NCBI GenBank assembly: GCA_934433485.1
Contig: CAKRZR010000003.1
Coordinates: 1-64,000 of the forward strand
Source of the DNA: an uncultured Eubacteriales bacterium
Lineage (GTDB): Bacteria; Bacillota; Clostridia; Oscillospirales; CAG-272
Length of the DNA: 64,000 nt
Direction of reading: 5' to 3'
Shown: positions 32,810-42,428 of the stretch, in pieces
How the letters are laid out: the number at the start of each line of letters is the position of its first letter
Numbering within the stretch: the stretch's first letter is position 1
Notes under the pieces: model-generated
Seen by the model: only the letters and a program-made list of their open reading frames with translations
Databases searched by the model: none
Told to the model about the DNA's origin: nothing
Made by a program: the position numbers and the translations under genes

Positions 32810-35416
32810 ATGACGCCGATGATGCAGCAATATTTTGAAATCAAAAATCAATACAAGGATTTCATCCTCTTTTACCGGCTCGGGGACTTCTACGAGATGT
32901 TCTACGACGACGCGCTGACCGCATCCTCGGAGCTCGATCTGACCCTGACCGGCAGAGACTGCGGCGAGGAGGAACGCGCGCCTATGTGCGGCGTACCGTA
33001 TCACTCCTGCGAGAGCTACATCGGCAAACTGATCGAACGCGGCTACAAGGTGGCGATCTGCGAACAGGTAGAGGATCCGAAAACGGCGAAAAATCTCGTA
33101 AAACGCGAGGTCATCCGAATCATCACGCCCGGCACGCTCATCGAAACGGATCTTCTCAACGACCGGGTCAACAACTATCTCTGCTCCCTTTACATCGGCG
33201 CGGACGTAATCGGGGTATCGTTCTGCGACATCTCGACAGCATACATCTGTGCGACGGCATTTGCGGCGGAGGACGGTGAGGACACGCTGGTCACAGAGCT
33301 GTCGACCTACGCGCCGCGTGAGATCCTTGTGAACACATCGCTTGCCGGACTCCCGCGCGTCGCCGCGTATTGCCACGACCGGCAAAACATTTCGCTCTCC
33401 GAGGGCGCGGTGAAATACTTCGATGAGGAGACAGCGCTTTCCCGCACGGACGCACAGTTTACACCCGCCCTTCTCGACGGCGTATCCCGCAGTGCCCGCG
33501 TTGCAATCGGCGCGGCGCTGACCTACATCGCGGAAACGCAGATGACGGACATTTCCTATATCAACAATCTGCACGTATACGAGGCGTCGCAGTTTCTCGA
33601 AATGGATTTTTCCACACGCCGGAATCTGGAGCTGTGTGAGACGATGCTCACCAAGGACAAAAAGGGATCCCTGCTCTGGGTGCTCGACAAAACGGAGACC
33701 GCCATGGGCGCGCGTATGCTCAAAAACCGCATTGAGCATCCCCTGACAAACGCGGTGCAAATCATCGCCAGACAGCAGGCAGTCGAAGCGCTGGTCGGCA
33801 ACTTCATGCTCCGTGAGGAGATCCGTACACTGCTCTCCGAGGTACTCGATCTCGAACGACTCATCACCAAGGTGACGTACCAGACCGCGGGCGGAAGGGA
33901 TCTGCGCGCAATCGCCCAGACGCTTGGTACCGTTCCGAAGCTGCGCGAGCTGCTCAGCGAATTTCACGTACCGTCCGGCGGAGAGCTGTCCGCGGTCTAT
34001 GACGATCTCGATCCCCTGGACGACGTATATAAAATGATCGACGACGCCGTGGTGGACAATCCGCCGTTCGTGATCCGCGAGGGCGGCATTCTCAAGGACG
34101 GCTACAGCGAGGATGTGGACCACCTGCGCTATATCATGAATAACGGCAAGGACTGGATCCGCGAGACCGAGGCAGCCGAACGGGAAAAAACCGGCATTAA
34201 GGGTCTGAAGATCGGCTACAACCGTGTGTTCGGCTACTATATCGAACTGCCGCGTTCCGCCGCGGATCAGGCGCCGGCGGATTATGTACGCAAGCAGACG
34301 CTCTCCGACAAGGAACGGTACATCACAGACAGCCTGAAAGAGATGGAAGCGACCATTCTCGGCGCGGAGGACAAGGTCAAGGGTCTGGAATACGACATTT
34401 TCGTGGAGCTGCGCACCGCCGTCGCCAATGAAGCCGGCAGAATCCGCACCTGCGCGGACGCGCTTGCAAGACTGGACGTATACATATCGCTCGCGGAGGC
34501 GGCTTCGTTATACAATTACGTCTGCCCGGAGGTCGATTACAGCGACGAGATCCGGATCACGGACGGTAGACACCCGGTGGTCGAACAATTTGTAAAGGAC
34601 TCGTACTTTGTTCCGAACGACACCTGTCTGAACACCGGCGGCGAATCCCTCATGCTGATCACCGGGCCGAACATGGCGGGAAAATCCACCTACATGCGGC
34701 AGACGGCGCTCATTGTTCTGATGGCGCAGCTCGGCTCCTTTGTACCGGCGGCGGAGGCGCATATCGGCGTGGTGGACAAGCTGTTCACCCGCGTCGGTGC
34801 TTCGGACGATCTGGCGTCGGGGCAGTCGACCTTTATGCTCGAGATGAAGGAGGTCGCGTACATTCTGGCAAACGCCACGCGCCGCAGCTTCATCATCTAC
34901 GACGAGATCGGTCGCGGCACAAGCACCTACGACGGCATGAGCATCGCGCGCGCGGTCGCGGAATACACGGCAAGTCGGAAAATCGGCGCGAAAACGATGT
35001 TCGCGACCCATTACCACGAGCTGACCGTGCTGGAAGAGGAGTTGTCCGGCGTGGTGAACTATCATGTGGCGGCGAAAAAGCGCGGCGAGGACATCACATT
35101 CCTGCGCAAGATCGTAAAGGGTCCGACGGACGACAGCTACGGCATCGAGGTCGCGCGGCTTGCCGGTGTCCCGAACGAGGTGACGCGCCGTGCAAAGGAG
35201 ATTTTGAAAACGTTGGAGTCCGCGGACAAAAGCACCGTCAAGCCGCCCAAAGGAGCGAACACGAAAAAACCTGAATCGGACGCGCCGCTGTCCCTGACCT
35301 TTACGGACGCCGCCGCCGATGAGATCAAGAACCAGCTGCAAAAGCTGGACATCAATACGCTGACCCCCATCGAGGCGATCAACCGTATCTACGAATGGAA
35401 AAAGCTGTTATCCTGA
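32810..35416 (+). CDS. mutS: DNA mismatch repair protein MutS
   Basis: An ATG at 32810 (MTPMMQQYFEIKNQ) gives 868 residues; the longer frame upstream is not homologous. MutS binds mismatches as a dimer and recruits MutL. The mismatch-reading F-x-E is in GDFYEMFYDD near residue 26-28. Domains: mismatch binding (1-115), connector (about 125-245), core and clamp (about 260-560), ATPase (about 575-800) with GPNMAGKST (Walker A), DEIGRGTSTYDG (Walker B and signature) and ATHYHELT (H-loop), and a C-terminal helix-turn-helix dimerisation tail. Complete. Followed 30 bases later by mutL. Confidence 0.97.
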   Translation: MTPMMQQYFEIKNQYKDFILFYRLGDFYEMFYDDALTASSELDLTLTGRDCGEEERAPMCGVPYHSCESYIGKLIERGYKVAICEQVEDPKTAKNLVKREVIRIITPGTLIETDLLNDRVNNYLCSLYIGADVIGVSFCDISTAYICATAFAAEDGEDTLVTELSTYAPREILVNTSLAGLPRVAAYCHDRQNISLSEGAVKYFDEETALSRTDAQFTPALLDGVSRSARVAIGAALTYIAETQMTDISYINNLHVYEASQFLEMDFSTRRNLELCETMLTKDKKGSLLWVLDKTETAMGARMLKNRIEHPLTNAVQIIARQQAVEALVGNFMLREEIRTLLSEVLDLERLITKVTYQTAGGRDLRAIAQTLGTVPKLRELLSEFHVPSGGELSAVYDDLDPLDDVYKMIDDAVVDNPPFVIREGGILKDGYSEDVDHLRYIMNNGKDWIRETEAAEREKTGIKGLKIGYNRVFGYYIELPRSAADQAPADYVRKQTLSDKERYITDSLKEMEATILGAEDKVKGLEYDIFVELRTAVANEAGRIRTCADALARLDVYISLAEAASLYNYVCPEVDYSDEIRITDGRHPVVEQFVKDSYFVPNDTCLNTGGESLMLITGPNMAGKSTYMRQTALIVLMAQLGSFVPAAEAHIGVVDKLFTRVGASDDLASGQSTFMLEMKEVAYILANATRRSFIIYDEIGRGTSTYDGMSIARAVAEYTASRKIGAKTMFATHYHELTVLEEELSGVVNYHVAAKKRGEDITFLRKIVKGPTDDSYGIEVARLAGVPNEVTRRAKEILKTLESADKSTVKPPKGANTKKPESDAPLSLTFTDAAADEIKNQLQKLDINTLTPIEAINRIYEWKKLLS

Positions 35417-35446
35417 CCGCAATATCACAGAAACGAGGAGAAATCC

Positions 35447-37687
35447 ATGGGAAAGATCCATGTGCTGCCGTTTGAGATCGCGAATCTGATCGCCGCCGGA
35501 GAGGTGGTGGACCGCCCTGCCTCCGTGATCAAGGAGCTCGCGGAAAACGCCATCGACGCGGGCGCGACCAACGTGACCATCGAGATCAAGCGCGGCGGCG
35601 TGACCTTTATGCGCGTCACGGACAACGGCTGCGGCATGAGCGCGGAGGATATGCCCACCGCCCTGCGCCGTCACGCCACAAGCAAAATCAGCGCCGTATC
35701 CGACCTGGACGCGATTCTGACGCTCGGCTTCCGCGGTGAGGCATTGGCGGCGATCTCTTCGGTGGCAAAGGTGCGCATCCTGTCGAAAACGGCAGCGGAT
35801 CCGATGGGCGCGGCGCTCGAATGCCATGGGGGAGAACTGTTATCCCTCACAGAAGCCGGGTGTCCGCCGGGAACGACCATTCTCGTGGAGGATCTGTTCT
35901 ACAACGTCCCGGCGCGGCGCAAATTTCTGAAAAAGGACGCGACGGAAGCGGCGGCATGCTCCGCAGTGGCAGAAAAAATCGCACTGTCCCATCCGGAGAT
36001 CGCAATCAGGTACATCTCCGACGGCGAAGTGAAGTTCAATACCTCCGGAGACGGCAATCTCAAAAGCGTGATCTATGCGCTGTTCGGCAGAGAATTTGCC
36101 ATGCGCGCGCTGGTGACGGACAGAGAAAACGAAACGGGATCGATCCGCGTGCATGGATTTGTCTCGGAGCCGGATCTCTACCGCCCGAACCGGAATATGG
36201 AGATCTTTTTCATCAACGGCAGGTATGTAAAATCCCGGACAGCGCAGGCGGCGGTGGAGCAGGCGTACGCGTCGAAGATCCCGCACGACAAATTCCCGTT
36301 TTGCGTTCTCCATCTGACGCTTGCCCCCGGCGCTGTGGATGTAAACGTACATCCCGCGAAGTTAGAGGTCAAGTTCACAAACGAAAAGGTCGTGTTCGAT
36401 GCGGTTTATTACGCGGTCTGCAACGCGCTGGAAGCAAGTGCGATCCGACCGGAGCTGACATTGTCCCATCCGGTGGGCGAACCGATTCCCACGGAAACGC
36501 AAGCGACCGGAAATCCGGCGGTATCGGAGAAGGTAAAGTCCTCGTTCTGGATGGAGGGACAGAAGGCGCGGGACTATCTGAACGCATTTGTTCCGAAGGA
36601 TCGTCCCGCCCCCAAGGGAGAGCAGCTGCGGCTTACGGACAGTACAGTATCCTCGACAGCAGGACAGCCGCACGCCGCGGAGGAAAAGGTGCGTCTGTCG
36701 GATGGCTCTAAAATCTCCGCGGAGCTGCTGGAAAAGCATCGCGCGGCAGTCGGCGACAGAAGGCAGACGTGTATCCCCGAAAATCCCGAAACCGTCACGG
36801 CGGACAATCTCTCCGTACGCCGGTATATGGAAGCTGTGACAGAGGTCACAGACAACGGACAGACGGCGATGTTTGAGCGCGCAATCCCGACGAAGCCGCT
36901 CCCAGACGACGCGCCGGAGCCGGAGTCACTTGCGCTCCCTGCAGAAGTGGCAAAGCCTGTCCCGGAAACGCCGCCGGCTCCCATCGCGGAGAAAGAGCCG
37001 CACCCCGCGCCCACATACGCAGACGTAGTGCAGGATGCGTCGGCTCCCGCGCCGGATTCTCCGTATGACGCGCCGCCGTATCTGATCCTGGGCGAGGCGT
37101 ACAACACATACATCATTGTCCAGCTGGACGACCGGCTGCTCATGATCGACAAGCACGCGGCGCACGAGCGGATCATCTTTGACGAGCTCTGCCGGAAGCT
37201 GCACAGCCGCGCGATGTGCGGACAGGTTCTGCTCCTCCCGTACGAGCTGACGGTTCTGCCGACAGAGGCTGCCGCGATCACGGACTATGCGTCGTCCCTG
37301 GAATCGCTCGGCTACGGCTTTACGCTGACGGAGCAATCGGTTTCGGTGGTGCAAGTCTCGCTGACACAGATCCCTGATATGCTCTCGCAAGCCGAAGCCG
37401 TGGAGCTGTTCACCAGTCTCGTGAATCGGCTGACCGAGGGAACCGGCACCGTGGAAGCGGCGTCCGCGGCGTATTTTGAGACAAAGCTCTGGCAGGCGTC
37501 GTGCAAGGCGGCGATCAAGGGAGGACGCGTGTACGACATGGTGCACCTGCGCTGGCTCTGCGACAGGCTTCTCATCAAGCCGGAAAAGGAGGGCGCCTCG
37601 GTCATCCGCACCTGTCCCCACGGTCGACCCGTCGCCTTTGAAATCAAAAAGACCTCCATTGAGCGTCAGTTTGCCAGACTCGTTTGA
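35447..37687 (+). CDS. mutL: DNA mismatch repair endonuclease MutL
   Basis: A 746-residue protein with the GHKL ATPase N-terminus (about 1-330): ELAENAIDAGATN, VTDNGCGMSAEDM, RHATSKI and LGFRGEAL. A Pro/Ala-rich linker covers about 340-535. The C-terminal dimerisation and endonuclease domain (about 540-746) has MIDKHAAHERIIFDE near residue 567, the DQHA(x)2E(x)4E metal motif with Lys for Gln, and CPHGRPVAFEI near 724. These features mark a nicking MutL, as expected for bacteria without MutH. GAGGAG precedes the ATG. Confidence 0.97.
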   Translation: MGKIHVLPFEIANLIAAGEVVDRPASVIKELAENAIDAGATNVTIEIKRGGVTFMRVTDNGCGMSAEDMPTALRRHATSKISAVSDLDAILTLGFRGEALAAISSVAKVRILSKTAADPMGAALECHGGELLSLTEAGCPPGTTILVEDLFYNVPARRKFLKKDATEAAACSAVAEKIALSHPEIAIRYISDGEVKFNTSGDGNLKSVIYALFGREFAMRALVTDRENETGSIRVHGFVSEPDLYRPNRNMEIFFINGRYVKSRTAQAAVEQAYASKIPHDKFPFCVLHLTLAPGAVDVNVHPAKLEVKFTNEKVVFDAVYYAVCNALEASAIRPELTLSHPVGEPIPTETQATGNPAVSEKVKSSFWMEGQKARDYLNAFVPKDRPAPKGEQLRLTDSTVSSTAGQPHAAEEKVRLSDGSKISAELLEKHRAAVGDRRQTCIPENPETVTADNLSVRRYMEAVTEVTDNGQTAMFERAIPTKPLPDDAPEPESLALPAEVAKPVPETPPAPIAEKEPHPAPTYADVVQDASAPAPDSPYDAPPYLILGEAYNTYIIVQLDDRLLMIDKHAAHERIIFDELCRKLHSRAMCGQVLLLPYELTVLPTEAAAITDYASSLESLGYGFTLTEQSVSVVQVSLTQIPDMLSQAEAVELFTSLVNRLTEGTGTVEAASAAYFETKLWQASCKAAIKGGRVYDMVHLRWLCDRLLIKPEKEGASVIRTCPHGRPVAFEIKKTSIERQFARLV

Positions 37688-37734
37688 CAGGGGTATACGG
37701 GGAGTACGAGGGATACGGTCGCTTTTGAAAAATG

Positions 37735-37757
37735 GAAGAATGCTTTCCGCATTCTTC
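37735..37757. terminator. Hairpin after mutL, terminator-like without a U-run
   Basis: A perfect 9-bp stem, GAAGAATGC/GCATTCTTC, with a five-base loop. What follows is AGGAAAAATC, so it is not a standard Rho-independent terminator on the plus strand. The rest of the 272-base gap before tgt contains only AT-rich sequence and a possible TATATA box near 37940. Confidence 0.45.
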
Positions 37758-37959
37758 AGGAAAAATCAAAAATTTCTCCCAGCTCCGCAAAACTTTTATA
37801 AAAAAAGATAAGATATAGCTTGTACAGATTACGTTATATTTTCCTTAACCTTTGGGTTGGCTTGTTTTCTCTTTGGCAGCTTTTGCTTTTTGTTATGCAT
37901 TTGTAAATCCACACGTGTGCTGATTGCGCGTGTATCCTATATAGAAACGGGAGTATTTC

Positions 37960-39102
37960 ATGTTTATTCTGATTCACAAGGAAGCCGAATCGTGTGCGCG
38001 GCGCGGCAGGATGATCACACCGCACGGAACGATCGAGACGCCGGTTTTCATGAATGTGGCGACCTGCGGCGCGATCAAGGGCGGTGTAGCAGCGGAGGAT
38101 CTGCGCGAGGTACACTGTCAGGTGATGCTGTCCAACACGTATCATCTGCACATCCGTCCGGGCGACGATCTGGTGTACGACATGGGCGGTCTGCAAAAAT
38201 TCACCGGCTGGACAGGTCCGACCCTCACGGACAGCGGCGGATTCCAGGTGTTTTCTCTCGCCAGTCTCCGGCGGATCAAGGAAGAGGGCGTCTATTTCGC
38301 GTCTCACATCGACGGCAAGCGGATCTTCATGGGTCCGGAGGAAAGCATGCGCATTCAGTCCCATCTCGGCTCCACAATCGCGATGGCGTTTGACGAGTGC
38401 ATCGAGAATCCGGCGGAGTACAACTATACAAAGCAGTCCTGCGACCGCACGGTCCGCTGGCTGCTCCGCTGCCGGGAAGAACTGAACCGTCTGAACGAAT
38501 CCGGCGTCGCCGTCAATCCGCAGCAGATGCTCTTCGGGATCAACCAGGGCAGCACCTATGAGGATCTGCGCATCCGGCACATGGAAAAGATCCGCGAAAT
38601 CGACTGCGCCGGCTACGCGATCGGCGGGCTTGCGGTCGGGGAGGAAGCGGAAGAAATGTACCGGATCATCGAGGCGGTGGAGCCGTACATGCCGGAGAAC
38701 AAGCCGCGGTACCTGATGGGCGTCGGTACGCCGCAGAACATTCTTGAGGGTGTGCATCGCGGCGTGGACTTCTTCGACTGCGTGATGCCCTCCCGGAACG
38801 CGCGGCACGGCAATCTTTTCACGTGGCACGGCAAGATGAATCTCCTGAACGAAAAATACGCGCGCGATCCCCGTCCCATCGACGAGAGCTGCGGCTGTCC
38901 GGCGTGCCGTCTCCACAGCCGGTCCTATGTGCGCCACCTCATCAAGGCGAAGGAAATGCTCGGCATGCGTTTGGCGGTGCTGCACAATCTGTACTTCTAC
39001 AACGATCTGATGCAGAAGATCCGCGACGCCATGGACGGCGGGTATTTCGAGAGCTTTTATCAGAAGTACCACAATCTGCTCGCGGAACGCAATCCGGATT
39101 GA
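37960..39102 (+). CDS. tgt: tRNA-guanine(34) transglycosylase
   Basis: A 380-residue TIM-barrel enzyme that swaps guanine-34 for preQ1 in tRNAs with GUN anticodons. The nucleophile and general acid region appears as LTDSGGFQVFSLASLR near residue 88-103 and GVDFFDCVMPSRNARHG near 260-275. The zinc site is CGCPACRLHSRSYVRHL near 310. The GINQGSTYEDLR substrate segment is intact. GGGAG lies before the ATG. No queA or queC-E genes are adjacent. It starts a run of genes ending with lplA; the next start is two bases after its stop. Confidence 0.96.
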   Translation: MFILIHKEAESCARRGRMITPHGTIETPVFMNVATCGAIKGGVAAEDLREVHCQVMLSNTYHLHIRPGDDLVYDMGGLQKFTGWTGPTLTDSGGFQVFSLASLRRIKEEGVYFASHIDGKRIFMGPEESMRIQSHLGSTIAMAFDECIENPAEYNYTKQSCDRTVRWLLRCREELNRLNESGVAVNPQQMLFGINQGSTYEDLRIRHMEKIREIDCAGYAIGGLAVGEEAEEMYRIIEAVEPYMPENKPRYLMGVGTPQNILEGVHRGVDFFDCVMPSRNARHGNLFTWHGKMNLLNEKYARDPRPIDESCGCPACRLHSRSYVRHLIKAKEMLGMRLAVLHNLYFYNDLMQKIRDAMDGGYFESFYQKYHNLLAERNPD

Positions 39103-39103
39103 C

Positions 39104-40030
39104 ATGCTCTGTATCGACAATCACGGGCTTGATCCGTACAAGAATATTGCCTTGGAAGAAGCGCTTCTATCACTGTATCCGGGCGAGACGGTCGTAATGC
39201 TGTGGCAGAATCCGCCGTGCGTGGTGTGCGGCAAGAATCAGAACATTTTCGAGGAGGTCTGTCTGCCGGAGGTCTGGGACGCGGGCATATCCGTTGTGCG
39301 CAGAAACACCGGCGGCGGCACCGTATACCACGATATGGGCAACCTCAACTACACGGTCATCACTCCAAAGGAAAACGCCGCGGACGGATACCCGCATTTT
39401 CTTCTCCCGATGGCGGACGCGCTTTGCGGATTGGGCGTGCCATGCGCACCCGGTGGGATCTGCGATCTGGTCGCGGACGGCAAAAAGCTCTCCGGCAGCG
39501 CACAGGCAGTGATCGGCACGTCGGTTCTGCATCACGGCACGCTGCTCTTTGACGCGGATCTCACCGTTTTGCACCGGTTGACGACCAATCGCGAAAGCTG
39601 CGCGGTCCGTTCCAAAGCGATCCGCAGCAAGCCGGCGCCGGTCGGGAACATCCGGCAGTACGTTGCACCGGAGATGACCCTCGCGGGTTTTCGCGCGTAT
39701 CTCTGGATGGCATTGTCGGACGGCACGGTACCGCGCGAGCCAAACGAAGCGGAATCCGCGCTTGCCGAACGGTTGGCAGAGGAAAAATACCGCACATGGG
39801 ACTGGATCTACGGCAAATCCCCGGCGTTTTCGTTCGCACATACCGTATCCGGCAAGAAAATCGCGTATACGGCGCGCCGCGGCAGGATTGCAGACTTTTC
39901 CGTAGACGGTGTGCCGCTCCCTGCGCTCATGGACGTACCGCTCCGCCCGGACGCGTTGTCAAAAGCCCTGACGGACGCGGGATACGATGCGCTCTCGCCG
40001 ATGCTCCTGCTCGGAGGACAGAAAGGATAA
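39104..40030 (+). CDS. Lipoate/octanoate ligase-transferase family protein, variant without GRND (LipM/LipL-like?)
   Basis: A 308-residue BPL/LplA/LipB-fold protein. Family marks are RRNTGGGTVYHD near residue 66-77, DGKKLSGSAQAV near 125-136 with the acyl-adenylate lysine, and HHGTLLFDADL. Where true LplA proteins carry GRND, this one has PGGICDLVADGKK. The cysteines in PCAPGGICDLV lie near the position of the catalytic cysteine of the octanoyl/lipoyl transferases LipM and LipL. It may therefore be a transferase and not an ATP-dependent ligase; this is inference from alignment by eye. It is coupled to tgt upstream (start two bases after stop) and to a lipoyl-domain gene downstream. Confidence 0.82.
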   Translation: MLCIDNHGLDPYKNIALEEALLSLYPGETVVMLWQNPPCVVCGKNQNIFEEVCLPEVWDAGISVVRRNTGGGTVYHDMGNLNYTVITPKENAADGYPHFLLPMADALCGLGVPCAPGGICDLVADGKKLSGSAQAVIGTSVLHHGTLLFDADLTVLHRLTTNRESCAVRSKAIRSKPAPVGNIRQYVAPEMTLAGFRAYLWMALSDGTVPREPNEAESALAERLAEEKYRTWDWIYGKSPAFSFAHTVSGKKIAYTARRGRIADFSVDGVPLPALMDVPLRPDALSKALTDAGYDALSPMLLLGGQKG

Positions 40031-40037
40031 AATAATT

Positions 40038-40283
40038 ATGGTAGTAAAAATCAAAATGCCGAAGCTCTCGCCGGATATGACCGAGGGCGTGCTCTGCCAA
40101 TATATGGTGGAGGAAGGCGATGTGGTGGAGCCTGGTCAGCTGCTCTTTGAGGTGGAAACGGACAAGGTGGTCAGCCAGATTGAAGCACCGTCGGCGATGC
40201 GCGTCGTCTCTCTGAAAGCCGAGGAAGGCGACACGGTAGCGGTGGGAGAGACGGTACTGGAGACGGAGGAAATCGGGAAATAA
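40038..40283 (+). CDS. Free-standing lipoyl-domain carrier protein
   Basis: An 81-residue protein consisting of a single biotin/lipoyl domain, MVVKIKMPKLSPDMTEG, as in the N-terminus of pyruvate dehydrogenase E2. The attachment lysine is Lys43 in FEVETDKVVSQIEAP, in the tip of the expected beta-hairpin. The protein ends at the domain border with no E2 catalytic or peripheral-subunit-binding part. It is not GcvH, which is longer and of different sequence. It is embedded between two lipoate-attachment enzymes and lipA, so it is almost certainly their substrate. What it serves is unknown; no E1, E2 or E3 gene is in the window. Confidence 0.88.
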   Translation: MVVKIKMPKLSPDMTEGVLCQYMVEEGDVVEPGQLLFEVETDKVVSQIEAPSAMRVVSLKAEEGDTVAVGETVLETEEIGK

Positions 40284-40321
40284 CCCCGTTTTCAGCCGTT
40301 TGGAGGAGGAAATTACAGATT

Positions 40322-41218
40322 ATGGAAAAGAAACGCTCCATTCCAAAGCCGGATTGGCTCCGGGTGCGCTACAGTCCGGACGCGGTGGCGGAGGTTGCGG
40401 AAATGATGACCTCGCTCGGGCTGCACACCGTCTGCCGGGAGGCGAACTGTCCCAATCTCGGCGAATGCTACCGCAAGCACACGGCGACCTTTATGATCAT
40501 GGGCAGTCAGTGCACGCGTAACTGTCGGTTCTGCAACGTCGTTCACGGCAAGCCGGAGCCGCTCGATCCGGAGGAACCCGCGCACATCGGGAAAGCCGTC
40601 CATGACCTCGGTCTACGCCATGCCGTTGTGACCTGTGTGACCCGCGACGATCTGCCGGACGGAGGCGCCGCCCATTTTGCCGCCGTGATCCGCGCGATCC
40701 GGGAACACCAGCCGAAAGCCACCGTCGAAGTGCTCATCTCCGACTGTAAAGGCGACACGGACGCGCTGGACACGATCCTTGCCGCGTCCCCGGATGTGCT
40801 CAACCACAACGTGGAGACGGTCGCGGCGCTATATAACGCCGTCCGTCCGCAGGCAAAATACGACCGTTCGCTCGCGGTGCTGCGGTACTGTCACGAAAAG
40901 CGTCCCGACATCCACATGAAAACAGGCTTCATGGTCGGTCTTGGGGAAACGGACGAACAGATCACGCAGCTGATGCGCGACGTGCACGATACCGGATGCG
41001 AAATATTGACAATCGGTCAGTATTTGCAGCCGTCTCCGGCTCATTATCCCCTCGACCGCTATGTCACCCCGGCGGAATTTGACGCGTACAAGAAAGAAGC
41101 GCTTGCCATGGGGTTCCGTTTCGTGTCCTCCGGACCGTTTGTGCGCAGCTCCTATCAAGCCGTAGACGCCTTGGACGCAATGGCAAGAGCGGAAGATAAC
41201 ACGGAGGATAACGTATGA
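40322..41218 (+). CDS. lipA: Lipoyl synthase
   Basis: A 298-residue radical-SAM enzyme that inserts two sulfurs into protein-bound octanoate. The auxiliary cluster cysteines are in CREANCPNLGECYRKH near residues 39-51, and the radical-SAM cluster is in CTRNCRFCNVVHG near 65-77. GDNILRN-type motifs are replaced by the usual TVEVLISDCKGD and VLNHNVETV segments. A C-terminal RSSYQA serine (the auxiliary-cluster Ser ligand) is present in VRSSYQAVDAL near 280. GGAGGA precedes the ATG. Presence of LipA means the cell can make lipoate on the carrier from octanoyl groups. Confidence 0.96.
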   Translation: MEKKRSIPKPDWLRVRYSPDAVAEVAEMMTSLGLHTVCREANCPNLGECYRKHTATFMIMGSQCTRNCRFCNVVHGKPEPLDPEEPAHIGKAVHDLGLRHAVVTCVTRDDLPDGGAAHFAAVIRAIREHQPKATVEVLISDCKGDTDALDTILAASPDVLNHNVETVAALYNAVRPQAKYDRSLAVLRYCHEKRPDIHMKTGFMVGLGETDEQITQLMRDVHDTGCEILTIGQYLQPSPAHYPLDRYVTPAEFDAYKKEALAMGFRFVSSGPFVRSSYQAVDALDAMARAEDNTEDNV

Positions 41219-42180
41219 TTTACGCAGACGTCGGCTCTCTCGCCGCGATGGAAAATTTCGGCTGTGAAATGTATTTTGCGACGGAGGCAGGGCTGTCCGA
41301 CACGGTGTTTCTGCTCTGGAGCACCACGCCGACGGTCATGCTCGGAAAGTACCAGAACGCGCTGGAGGAGATCGACCGGACGTATGTGGAAGCGCATGGG
41401 ATCACGGTAATCCGGCGTATGTCCGGCGGCGGCACGATCTATACCGATCCGGGCGGACTCCAGTTCTCCTATATCGTACCGGATGGTTCGCAGACGATCG
41501 ATTTTTCAGCGTTCGTCGCTCCTGTCACGCGCGCGCTGTGCGATTTGGGACTGGACGCGGCGGCGGATGGGCGAAACGACATTCTCGTCTCCGGCAAAAA
41601 GGTCTCCGGCAATGCGCAGTACAAGATCAAGGGCGCGACGGTGCACCATGGTTCCCTGCTCTTTGACACGGATCTTGCCGCACTGACCAGAGCCACCACG
41701 CCGAAGCCGTACAAGATCACCTCAAAAAGCATCGCCTCCGTCCGGGACCGCGTCACAAACATTCGAGAGCATCTGCCGCACGACATGACCCTTGGCGCAT
41801 TTCGCGACGCACTGCTGCTCGCTCTTTGCGGACAAACCACACCCTATCCTCTGACCGACACGGTACGTGCGCGCATACATACGCTCGGCATGGAGTATTA
41901 CGGCGCGTCTGTGTGGGAAACGGGTCCGAAGTACGAGATCACGAAGGTCTGTCACCTGCCCGGTGGGACAATGGAATTTGCGCTGTCGATGAAAAACGGC
42001 AGGATCGCGCGCTGTCAGGTATCCGGCGACTTTTTCGCGAGTGTGGACGGCGGTGAGATCGAAGCATGTCTCACCGGGCAGCCGCTCGACGCATCTGTCC
42101 TGGAACACGCTCTGTCCCCCTTATCCGGCAGGCTTTTCTCGATTTCCCCAGCGGAAATCGCGCGTGTGCTCGCGGAATAG
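41215..42180 (+). CDS. lplA: Lipoate-protein ligase A
   Basis: A 321-residue LplA-type enzyme with all the ligase hallmarks: RRMSGGGTIYTD near residue 64-75, DGRNDILVSGKKVSGNAQ near 118-135 (GRND loop and adenylate lysine) and HHGSLLFDTDL. A C-terminal accessory domain of about 90 residues is present (GPKYEITKVCHLPGG). It activates lipoate or octanoate with ATP and transfers it to the lipoyl lysine. The ATG overlaps the lipA stop (ATGA). With the upstream variant paralog, the cassette holds two different attachment enzymes around one carrier. Confidence 0.92.
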   Translation: MIYADVGSLAAMENFGCEMYFATEAGLSDTVFLLWSTTPTVMLGKYQNALEEIDRTYVEAHGITVIRRMSGGGTIYTDPGGLQFSYIVPDGSQTIDFSAFVAPVTRALCDLGLDAAADGRNDILVSGKKVSGNAQYKIKGATVHHGSLLFDTDLAALTRATTPKPYKITSKSIASVRDRVTNIREHLPHDMTLGAFRDALLLALCGQTTPYPLTDTVRARIHTLGMEYYGASVWETGPKYEITKVCHLPGGTMEFALSMKNGRIARCQVSGDFFASVDGGEIEACLTGQPLDASVLEHALSPLSGRLFSISPAEIARVLAE

Positions 42181-42428
42181 CTAAAAAATCGCTCTTTTTC
42201 AAAAAAATTTTCATTTCATGGGAACTTTTTCTCCCGCCATGCGTCTTATAGTATAGAGAAAAAGACGTAGGATGGCAGAATTTTCACTTATCCGCCACAC
42301 AAACGCCTTTTTCGCAACGCATATTTCCTATAGAATATATAGGAGCAAACCCAATCCGTATTAAGCCGCCTGCAGTGCCTGGTTATCCGGTTCTGTCCGG
42401 CGGAAAAACAATCATTTTGGAGGTTTTT

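Noticed and set aside
32243..34123. A 626-residue minus-strand frame opposite ylbF and mutS
   Set aside because: Antisense shadow of conserved genes; no start signal and no recognisable domain.
37836..37959. A possible preQ1 or other riboswitch before tgt
   Set aside because: I could not find the conserved pairing or loop sequence of a known class; the region is AT-rich with no clear terminator.
42181..42428. A riboswitch or strong promoter before the SLH gene
   Set aside because: Only weak -10-like TATA sequences and a loose CTTTTTCTC/GAGAAAAAG pairing are seen; no arrangement meets a confident standard.
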